DNA of 64,000 nucleotides, from the NCBI GenBank assembly GCA_905221605.1, contig CAJNDS010000085.1:1-64000 (forward strand), written 5' to 3'. How positions within the stretch are numbered: position 1 is the first letter of the stretch; each line of letters starts with the position of its first letter. Position numbers and translations under genes: made by a program. The notes under the pieces were generated by a model. The model searched no databases. It was not told the origin of the DNA and worked only from the letters and a program-made list of their open reading frames with translations. The DNA comes from Symbiodinium natans. Taxonomy: Eukaryota > Sar > Dinophyceae > Suessiales > Symbiodiniaceae. Of this stretch, positions 8,343 through 17,173 are shown one piece after another.

Positions 8343-11331
8343 CTGAGGGCTGTTGCTGCATGCCCTTCAGTTTGGGTCCGGGAGCCTCCGATGCCTGTGA
8401 CGGTGTAGCCTTTCTCCCAGTAGCCCCAAGCTGCTCACATTCTGCAAGGAGATGTTGGAAGTACTTCAACACATTCTCCGAGGTGGGTCTGGTGTCAATC
8501 TGAAGCTCCGCCTTCGCCAAGGACACCTTAAAGCGAAAGTCTTGATTTGTCTCCGCCACCTTCTTCGTTAAGACCCCCAAAGACTTCACCTGGACGGACT
8601 CATCTGGCAAGGAAACACCAAGATCCAAAGCTCGCTGGTACAGGCGATACCATCTCCGTAATGCAACCACTGCATCCGTCGCTGTTCCTGGAGATTCACT
8701 CACCTCCAACTGTTTCAGAAGTTGTGCCCGGTCCTGAGCGCCCCCAGGCTGGTACACAGCCATCAGCCTGAACAGTATCTGATGAGTCCCCTGCACACGA
8801 TAGGCCACTAGCTCATCTCGGACACCTGTCGGAAGCGCTGCTAGAAGTAAGGCTGCCACCTTTTTCGCAAGCTTCTGGTACTTGCCGTCCTGAAGCTCCT
8901 CTGATAGCCTTGCTTTCACCCCAAGCCGCTTGATCGGCGAAAGCGCCTGATACTCCTGGTATGCTTCCAAGGCCGAACCCATGACTTGTTTCCACCACTC
9001 GCCAGCGCTTGCCGCCATAGCAGACACTTGTTGCTCCACAAGATACAGCCAGTCCTGGAAGTCTATGGCACCAGATTCCGGAGTGTAGTCAGGCAACATC
9101 GGAAAATTCGGCGACGCCTTATCCACATCCAACCCGTCTCCCTTCTTCAGCAACATCTGTTGCAGCTGCCCGATACCTGTAAGCACAATGTCCATCGGAG
9201 AAGGGCTTGACGGAGCTGCAGGCGCCACATCGCCTGGTTGTTGCTCGCTTCCTGGAGCAACGGGAGGACTGAGACCAGGAGGAGCTTCACAAGGCGCACC
9301 AAGGGTTGCAACTCCCTCAGGTCTCTTCAGCGGCTCATAATCTCCCCTTATCCCTAGCTCAGGCTCCAAGCGAGCCCTGAAGGCTCGGTCAAACGGCGGG
9401 ACACCACAGACATCCCCTCCAGACAACCTCTCACCCACAACTCCTCTACCACCACTTGGCGACGGACTCGCTGAGGCAGATCGCTTGGCACCATAACCAC
9501 GAGCATACACATTCCTTGGCCTGTTCCCAAGCTCGCCATGTCCTCCTGCACTTCTTGACCTGGCACCAGCTTCGCCCCTCTGTGCACGAGGACCATCATG
9601 GGCCCGAGACATCGACGGAACTGGTTGACGACCTTCCCGAAGAGCTCCCCGAACCCCAGAAGTCACACTTGTTGCTGCAAAGACCCGATCACCATGAGGT
9701 ACACCACGATCCTCAGGAAGTGCATGAGATGCTGGGTAGGCCCGATCTCCATGAGGTACACCACGATCCTCACGAGGTGCATGAGCGAAAGAGGCCCGAT
9801 CTCCATGAGGTACACCACGATCCTCACGAAGTGCATGAGATGCTGGGTAGGCCCGATCTCCATGAGGTACACCACGATCCTCACGAAGTGCATGAGATGC
9901 TGAGGAGGCCCGATCTCCATGAGGTACACCACGATCCTCACGAAGTGCATGTGTTGCGAAAGAGGCCCGATCTCCATGAGGTACGCCACGATCTTCATGA
10001 AGCACTTGAGTTGCGAAAGAGGCCCGATCTCCATGAGGTACGCCACGATCCTCATGAAGCACTTGAGTTGCGAAAGAGGCCCGATCTCCATGAGGTACGC
10101 CACGATCCTCATGAAGCACTTGAGTTGCGAAAGAGGCCCGATCTCCATGAGGTACACCACGATCCTCATGAAGCACTTGAGTTGCGAAAGAGGCCCGATC
10201 TCCATGAGGTACACCACGATCCTCATGAAGCACTTGCGATGCTGAGTAGGCCCGATCTCCATGAGGTACACCACGATCCTCATGAAGCACTTGCGATGCT
10301 GAGTAGGCCCGATCTCCATGAGGTACACCACGATCCTCAGGAAGCTCAGACTGCTCCCTCATCTGCCGCTGCGCCTCATTCCATAGAGCCCCACCCCGGC
10401 CTTGTCCTTTCACATCGCCACCACCCCCAAAAGCCATCTCCCGCAATCGCTCATTTTCTTCTTGAAGGCGCTCAAGCCTTCCCTTCTGTCCTGCCAAGGC
10501 CGCTTCCACTTGTCTTCTCACCTCCTCCTGCACCAACTCCACCGGAATGGACGCCGATGAAGCATCGTCTGTTCCCACACTCCTCGGACCATGCAGCAAA
10601 GGAGCCTGTCTTGCCCAGCCTTCCATAATACGACGAGCACTGCTGGGAAACAGAGGAGGATCCCCACTTTGTTGTCCTGTCGGAGAAAAACCACCAGACA
10701 TAGTTGCCGCTGCTGCCGGGTATGTTGCATGCTGCGGTGTGGAGGGGTGCGAAGTGGTATGCTGCTGCTGCAACTGCTCATGTTGTTGAACCACTAAACC
10801 ACCACTACTACCCAACACTCGTTGCCTCGTGAGCGTCGTTGTCAGCGTCTCAACCTGTCCGGAAGCTTGGCGAAGATAATCCCCGAGACGACTCATCCAG
10901 GACGGGACTGGCAAGGCAGTCCCACCCTGGGAGCCTCCCGGGTGATTATCCGTACTCGCCCGCGCGACCAAGTGCGGAATCGTTGGCCCCACATTCCCAG
11001 CAGACACGGAAGACGTTTCTTGGCGAAGCCCGGAATCACAGGAAAATGTACCAGGCGGTCCCACATCTTCTGTCCTTGAAGTCATAGCTGGTGGCCATGG
11101 AGCGCTTTCCAAACTCGCTGCACCAGGTGAGGCCTGCACCATATCCTCACGCCTTACAACATCAGCCGAAAGTACCCCATTGGGCATCGCATTTCCAGCA
11201 GGATGACGATCGTAGCGCGGACCAGCAGTCTCACCTTCCAATCTCGAATCAATGGCACGCCGAGCACCAGTTGGGCTCATAACCCCTTGGTCCTCGTGAG
11301 GACCAGGGGCGGAGGGCGCAGGAGCGGCCAT
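8062..11331 (-). CDS. Copia Gag (capsid/nucleocapsid), starting inside the LTR
   Basis: A 1089-residue frame whose ATG (11331) and first 15 codons lie within the 5' LTR; the frame runs on through the primer-binding site without a stop. Features in order: a low-complexity N-terminal half, twelve near-exact copies of a 19-residue unit with core EDRGVPHGDR (9684-10347), a Pro/Ser linker, a helical Gag-like core (about 8500-9100), a CCCH zinc finger of spacing C-x8-C-x5-C-x3-H (about 8231-8290), then a zinc knuckle CGSTKHRARDC in which the first Cys of CCHC is missing. Gag packages element RNA in virus-like particles. Alternative downstream Met codons exist (for example VMSPTGARR just inside), so use of the LTR ATG is inference. 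Confidence 0.85.
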   Translation of the reverse strand: MAAPAPSAPGPHEDQGVMSPTGARRAIDSRLEGETAGPRYDRHPAGNAMPNGVLSADVVRREDMVQASPGAASLESAPWPPAMTSRTEDVGPPGTFSCDSGLRQETSSVSAGNVGPTIPHLVARASTDNHPGGSQGGTALPVPSWMSRLGDYLRQASGQVETLTTTLTRQRVLGSSGGLVVQQHEQLQQQHTTSHPSTPQHATYPAAAATMSGGFSPTGQQSGDPPLFPSSARRIMEGWARQAPLLHGPRSVGTDDASSASIPVELVQEEVRRQVEAALAGQKGRLERLQEENERLREMAFGGGGDVKGQGRGGALWNEAQRQMREQSELPEDRGVPHGDRAYSASQVLHEDRGVPHGDRAYSASQVLHEDRGVPHGDRASFATQVLHEDRGVPHGDRASFATQVLHEDRGVPHGDRASFATQVLHEDRGVPHGDRASFATQVLHEDRGVPHGDRASFATHALREDRGVPHGDRASSASHALREDRGVPHGDRAYPASHALREDRGVPHGDRASFAHAPREDRGVPHGDRAYPASHALPEDRGVPHGDRVFAATSVTSGVRGALREGRQPVPSMSRAHDGPRAQRGEAGARSRSAGGHGELGNRPRNVYARGYGAKRSASASPSPSGGRGVVGERLSGGDVCGVPPFDRAFRARLEPELGIRGDYEPLKRPEGVATLGAPCEAPPGLSPPVAPGSEQQPGDVAPAAPSSPSPMDIVLTGIGQLQQMLLKKGDGLDVDKASPNFPMLPDYTPESGAIDFQDWLYLVEQQVSAMAASAGEWWKQVMGSALEAYQEYQALSPIKRLGVKARLSEELQDGKYQKLAKKVAALLLAALPTGVRDELVAYRVQGTHQILFRLMAVYQPGGAQDRAQLLKQLEVSESPGTATDAVVALRRWYRLYQRALDLGVSLPDESVQVKSLGVLTKKVAETNQDFRFKVSLAKAELQIDTRPTSENVLKYFQHLLAECEQLGATGRKATPSQASEAPGPKLKGMQQQPSDAGNTTQRPKAKASPPPTNPTKPCSWFTTDDGCRNGKNCSFRHSWEGLQRAERRLLCGSTKHRARDCPTKKVSFLGRSFAFVRSVGAGWRCYS
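9684..10347 (-). repeat. 12-copy 57-bp coding minisatellite in gag
   Basis: Twelve tandem units of 57 bp (one of 54 bp) encode the 19-residue repeat EDRGVPHGDRASFATQVLH and variants with AYSASQVLH, AYPASHALR or ASSASHALR tails. The charged first half is invariant and the tail varies. Four central copies are nearly identical, showing recent expansion. The array also creates long open frames on the plus strand (HEVHHDPHE repeats), which are shadows. Confidence 0.95.
11271..11284 (-). other. Putative primer-binding site for a half-tRNA(Met)
   Basis: The plus strand here, TTGGGCTCATAACC, directly abuts the inner end of the 5' LTR. It has the bases of a methionine tRNA anticodon arm, with loop CTCATAA, including the CAT anticodon and U33 and A37/A38 positions. 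Drosophila copia is known to be primed by a 5' half of initiator tRNA(Met) cut in the anticodon region. The arrangement here fits that mechanism rather than the usual tRNA 3'-end priming. No complete tRNA cloverleaf surrounds it. Confidence 0.6.
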
Positions 11332-11737
11332 CGAAAAGAGGGATCTAAGGGAAACCAGGACTACACCCAGAAAGCCCCAGCTTCAACCAAACCCTCAAGA
11401 CGGAAAAAACCCTGGACGGGGACCGCCGGGCTAGGGGGGGTCCGGAAGAGGCTAGACCAGCCTAAGCTAGAGGAACCACCCGGGAAACACCCCCCAAAAC
11501 CCTCACACCCCAATCCAGGCACGCACTTTTTCATGCTTGAGCCTTGAGCCAAAATCCAGTCGCAATGCTTACATATGCGGAGCTCTGCTCTCGCCTGTGT
11601 CGAAGCAATGCTTACATATGCTGAACGTCCTGCACACCTGTGCTGAAGCAATGCTTACATATGCAGAACATCCTGCACACAAAGGCATGGTGCCCTTCTC
11701 CACTTCAGCCTTCTCAGAGGCTTCCCTTATCCCAACA
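11285..11737 (-). repeat. 5' LTR of Ty1/copia retrotransposon
   Basis: This is the 453-bp partner of 989-1441, with one mismatch in 453 bases. In element sense it runs from TGTTGGG at 11737 to CCAAGG at 11285. It contains the 43-bp-spaced triple motif, the DinoSL-like tract (11536-11555), and, 46 bases from its inner end, the gag ATG. The near identity implies a recent insertion. Confidence 0.95.
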
Positions 11738-12136
<399 letters not shown>

Positions 12137-12819
12137 TGCGAAGTCGACCAACCTGGTCTTGCCCTAAACCAAAGCAAACGCAGGCGGTCACGCTTTTGTG
12201 ACTTCGCGGGTTCACGCTCGCTGCAACGCCCGAGTGCGTCCGGTCGGACCGCGCAGCAACCTAAGAGCCACTGTACGAAACTACCGTGCACAATGGCGCA
12301 AGTCAGGGAGTGCGTGCAAAGCACAGCGGGAGAGGTGTCTACCTACCCACCTTTCATAAGGGAGACCCAACCCCACAGTGGATCCCCGACCGCATGGCAG
12401 GTGTAATACACCTGCGTGTGCACACACTGAGCGGCCATTACCGAGCCTTTCTCTGCCATTTTTTGACTCCGGGCAGTTGTGCACGCCACGAGAAGCTGCC
12501 ATCACGATTGACCGCCTGCATGTGACGTGTGTAACAATTGAAGCCGGGCTCAGGACCAACATGAGCTGCGCATGCAAAATGCAAAAAAAAAAAGAACCAT
12601 AGATTTCGCACACGCAGCAGCAGACCTGCATAGAAAGTCAGGAGGCTTGCCTTCGCTTAAAAGGTGCTCTCAACCTGGGTGCTTTGTGCAGTATTTAAGT
12701 TTGAGGCCAAAGATTTCTTGATGCGCTTACTTCAGGTGCATGGAACAAGCTCGCAAGACTTTAGAGACAAGCCAATCCGGATTCCCAATTAACAGCGGCC
12801 ACACCATGTGCTCCGGGTT
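12137..12819. other. Non-coding flank with right direct-repeat copy
   Basis: It contains the right copy of the flanking direct repeat (12185-12301, matching 1-128). The remainder, including a short poly-A run near 12585, shows no supported gene. Confidence 0.6.
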
Positions 12820-13752
12820 CTAGGGTGCGCACTTGACTCGCTGACAAGGTGGGTGTTGCAGGTGCAGTTGTAACCACGGTTTTCCCTTGATGGCAGCCCA
12901 ATGAGCAGTGGCAGCATCATACCACGCATTCCGGGAACGTTGGGGTCCATGCTTAGTAGGTGTTGTGCTGAGCCCTTTCCAATGCTCATCGTCAATGACC
13001 GGCAGCCGAAAGGGAGCAGCAACATCAACTTCTCGCAAGGCCGCAAGGTCAGTAGTTCGCAGTTCAGAGAAACGCCAATCGTGCACCTGCGCCTCTGGTT
13101 CGTCCGCTTCCTCTGCCAGGTCCTCCATCGATGCGGGAGACACAGGTTCCGCGCCGGAAGAGACACTGTACACCTCCGGCGAGGTTTGGACCTCGTTCAC
13201 ACCCGCGTTGTCGCCACGAGGCGAGGCAAGTAGGCTTTCCAAGGGCAGCACACGCCGGAGGAACACAGCCATCCGAGCAGTAGTGTCGGGCCATTCCAGG
13301 TTAAAGACGGACCAAAAGTGCTCAATGTTCTGATTGGCCACCGAGGCTGCTAGGGCGAGCCTGATGGCCTCTAGAAAATGGGCCGGGGGCAACTCCGGCT
13401 TAAACTCTTGGTGTTGGCGCTGCCCAAGCGTTTGTGAGCCCTGCAGCGAAATTCCAAGGAACGCATTGTGCGAGCCTGGCTACCTCCATATTCGTGTGTT
13501 TGGCGGCCTCCGCCCATGCCTGCAAGGCCTCCTGGGACACCTGCCCACTGACCTGAGGGAGTCCGCTACTCGGGTCCACAGCATACTCGGTTGTAGGGCA
13601 TGTGGGCAGCCGATAAGCGCGGCCCGCAAGGAAAGCCACCATGGCCGCTGGCGGCACATTGACCTGGAGGTCAGTAATCCTGTGGTCGGATTCGGGAAAG
13701 CCCACAACAATGGGCAGTCCGGCAGTGCGCTCCAGGGGGCCTTTTTCCCCAA
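12820..13752 (-). pseudogene. Broken minus-strand coding region, unknown function
   Basis: Two frames abut. The first (13705 to 13400) includes AFLAGRAYRLPTCPTTEYAVD. The second (13392 to 12820) includes ANQNIEHFWSVFNLEW and an acidic Glu/Asp-rich stretch ending in a Trp-rich tail. They differ by a frameshift near 13395 and both look protein-like in composition, so they are probably one former ORF. No family was recognised. The 76-bp minisatellite begins just upstream of its 5' side, and similar unexplained minus-strand coding pieces resume at 17.2 kb, so all may derive from one long element or gene. Confidence 0.4.
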
Positions 13753-13791
13753 ACAGGAACCGTTTGGGGTCCTCTCCTCAGAAAAAAAAGT

Positions 13792-16090
13792 GTCACGCGC
13801 TTGGCCAGATGGGTGTCACGCGCTTCGGGCCTGTGGTCTCCCATGGTCTCCGATCATGGGCACAATTGAGGCCATTCGGGTCGGTGGGTGTCACGCGCTT
13901 CGGGCCTGTGCTCTCCCATGGTCTCGGACCATGAGCACAATTGGTGTCACGCGCTTCGGGCCTGTGGTCTCCCATGGTCTCCGATCATGAGCACAATTGA
14001 GGCCATTCGGGCCGGGTGGGTGTCACGCGATTCGGGCCTGTGGTCTCCCATGGTCTCCGATTTAGGGCCATTGGGGCCGGGTGGGTGTTGCGCGCTTCGG
14101 GCCTGTGGTCTCCCACGGTCTCCGATCATGAGCAGGATTGGGGCCATTGGGGCCGGGTCTCCGATCATGAACAGAATTGGGGCTATCGGGGTGGGGTGGT
14201 TCCCGCTAGTCTCCGCGCCATTGGGGCCGGGTGGGTGTCACGCGCTTCGGGCCTGTGGTCTCCCATGGTCTCCGATCATGGGTGGGTGTCACGTGCTTCC
14301 GGCCTGTGGTTTTTCATGGTCTCCGATCATGAGCGCAATTGGGGCCATCGGGGCCGGTGGTGTCGCGCTTCGGGCCTGTGGTCTGGCATGGTCTCCGATC
14401 ATGAGCACAATTGGGGCCATTGGGGCGGGGTGGGTGTCACGCGCTTCGGGCCTGTGGTCTCCCACGGTCATTCGGGCCGGGTGGGTGTCACGCGCTTCGG
14501 GCCTGTAGTCTCCCATGGTCTCCGATCATGAGCACAATTGGGGCCATTGGGGCCGGATGGGTGTCACGTGCTCGGGCCTGCGGTCTTCCATGGTCTCCGA
14601 TCATGAGCGCAATTGCCCGATTGGGGCCGGGTGTGTGTCACGCGCTCGGGCCTGCGGTCTTCCATGGTCTCCGATCATGAGCACAATTGGGGCTGGGCGG
14701 GTGTCACTCCCATGGTCTCCGATCATGAGCACAATTGGGGCCGGTGTCACGCGCTTCGGGCCGTGTCACGCGGTCCAGGTTTGCATGGTCTCCGAAGCGA
14801 CAGGGGTTGGGAGGGTGTCACGCGCTTGGGTCCGTGGTCTTCCAGGGTCTCCGCTCATGAGCGAAATGGTCCGGGTCCGTGATCACAGTCTCCGATCATG
14901 AGTGACCGAGGTTGGGAGGGTGTCACGCGGGTCTGGTCTCCGATCATGAGTGCAGTCGGCTGGGTGGGTGTCACGCGGCTCGGGTCCGCGGTTGCGCATG
15001 GTCTCCGATCATAAGGGTTGTGAGCGCACTGGGGCCGGGTGGGTGTCACGCGGTTCGGGTCCGTGTTCCCCCACGGTCTTCAATCATGAGCGACAAGGGT
15101 TGGGAAGGTGTCACGGTTGAGTCCCTGGTCTCCGGTGAGGGTGTCACGCGGTTCGGGTCCGCAGTTCCCCTGGACTTCGATGAGCAACAAGCTTGGGAGG
15201 GTGTCACGCGCTGGGTTCGTGGTCTCCCAGATTCTCCGATCTTGGGCTGGGCGGGTGTCGCGCGACCCGGCTCCGTGGTCTCCCATGATCTCCGCTCGTG
15301 AGCGACAGGGGTTGAGAGGGTGTCACGCGCTTGGATTCGTGGTCTCACATGGTCTCCTGTCATTAGCGCAATGAGGCCGGACGGGTGTCACGCTGTTCGG
15401 GTCCGTGGTGAGTGGCAGGGGTTCGAGGGTGTCACGCGCTTGATGGTCTCCCATAATTAAATCATCTGGGAGGGTGTCGCGCGCTTGTTCGTGGTCTCCC
15501 ATGGTCTCTGAGCACGATGGGCGGGTGTCACGCTGTCCGGTTTCGTGGTCTGTCACGGCGTCCGATCATGAGCGACAGAGGGTGTCACGCGCTTGGGTTT
15601 GTGGTCTCCCAACATCTCCGATCATGAGCGCAATGGGGCCGGGCGGGTGTCACGCGGTTCGGGTCCGTGGTGAGCTACAGGCATTGGGAGGGTGTTCACG
15701 TGCTTGGGGTCTCCGATCATGGGCTGGCGGGTGTCACGCGGTCCGGGTCCGTGCCGTGATCTCCGATCATGAGCGACAGGGGTTGAGAGGGTGTCGCACG
15801 CTTGGATTTGTGGTCTCCCATAATCTCCGACCATGAGCGCAATGGGGCCGGGCACGCGGTTAGCTACAGGCGTGGGGAGGGTGTTCACGCGCTTGGGTCT
15901 CCGATCATGGGCTGGCGCGTGCCACGCGGTCCGGGTCCGTGGTCTCCCGTGATCTCCGATCATGAGCGACGCAGCGACAGGGGTTGAGAGGGTGTCACAC
16001 GCTGGTCTCGGACCATGAGCGCAATGGGGCCGGGCGGGTGTCAGGCGGTTCGGGTCCGTGGTGAGCTACAGCTACAGGCATTGGGAGGGC
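13792..16090. repeat. ~76-bp tandem minisatellite array
   Basis: About thirty diverged units built on GGGTGTCACGCGCTTCGGG, then GGTCTCCCATGGTCTCCGAT and CATGAGCACAATTGGGG. Left units carry GCTTCGGGCCTG; right units drift to GGTTCGGGTCCG and lose internal pieces, giving a left-to-right gradient of divergence. ORFs across it on both strands are repeat artefacts. Confidence 0.95.
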
Positions 16091-17050
16091 GTTCATGCGG
16101 GATTTGAATGCGTGTAGAACCATAATCACCGTTTTGCAAAACTCCCGAAAAGGGGCCCAAAATCAAAAGCGACATGCCCAGATGCATTTTGCAAAGCAGG
16201 CAAAATGCATTCGCGCAGCTTGCTCCTTCCAAAACCACAATAAAAGACTCACTTGATAACTGACGTTTGTGTCAAAGACCGAATGCATTTTTCGCCTGTG
16301 CCCAAATGCATTCAGCTGTTTTCGCTTGGAAAAAAAGCGAAAAGAGCACGCGGCGTTGCACATGTGGAAAGCAAGACCAAATAAATGCGTGGTTCAGCCT
16401 GGCAAAATGCATTCGGCAGCGTCTGGTCATCCATGTCTATTGGGTTATCTTTGCTCCATTACAGCATGAAAAGCAAACGAACACAAAACAAAAAAGTAGG
16501 TTGGTGTTTTACGACCAACATCTACCCGACATGCATTTCTAGGGCATTCCAAATGCATTTTTCGTCGCCCGAAGAATGCATTTGGCACTGGTTTCCTATC
16601 ATGTTTAGTCTTGGTTTCTGCTGGCTCATGACGTATTCGATTCTTCTGATGTGTTTTCTGTGCATAAACGTAGCTATAGGAATTGAAAAACGCGTTTAGA
16701 ACAATGCTCGGCATCCTGCAGGCGTACCGAAACAGACCCAGAATCAGGAAGAACATGCTCAGGTGCATTTTTTAAGTGGGCAAAATGCATTCGCGTGGCT
16801 TGCTCCTTCCACAACCGCAATAGAATTGGGTTAAGAGCTGATCCTTCGTCGTAAAGACAAGCTGCGTGCAGAAGAGACGAATAAGGAAACTGCGTTTTTC
16901 GCGCGTGCCTAAATGCACTCAGCTGTTTTCGCCTTTGAAAAAGCACAGAAAGAAAGAGCATGGCGTTGCAAATGTAGAAAGAAAGACCAAATGCATTTTT
17001 CAGGCCTGGCAAAATGCATGTGGGCAGCGCTTGGACATCCATGTCAATGC
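16090..17050. repeat. Cluster of AAATGCATTT motifs in a duplicated ~600-bp unit
   Basis: About thirteen copies of AATGCATT or close variants occur in 850 bases. The stretch GCAAAATGCATTCGCG followed by GCTTGCTCCTTCCA appears at about 16200 and again at 16780. A later block (AGACCAAAT...CCTGGCAAAATGCAT) also appears twice (about 16375 and 16983). The region is therefore a tandem duplication of roughly 600 bp rich in this palindrome. No gene is supported. Confidence 0.75.
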
Positions 17051-17173
17051 CTCGTTTGGATTGGGAAAGGGTTGTTCCGACCGCCTCCATACTGAGCCCA
17101 GTTTTTCTGATTGTAAACTCGGCCTGCCGAGTTCTACGCGTCGCGTTATTGTTTCATGCCGCTTTCCCTTCAT

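Noticed and set aside
9456-10628. Plus-strand 390-codon frame with HEVHHDPHE repeats
   Set aside because: Antisense shadow of the gag minisatellite, whose 57-bp period keeps all frames open.
11271-11290. tRNA-Met gene
   Set aside because: Only an anticodon-arm-like sequence is present; no acceptor, D or T arms can be drawn around it.
13792-16090. CRISPR-like array
   Set aside because: Units are diverged tandem repeats without constant-length unique spacers or nearby cas genes, in a eukaryotic context.
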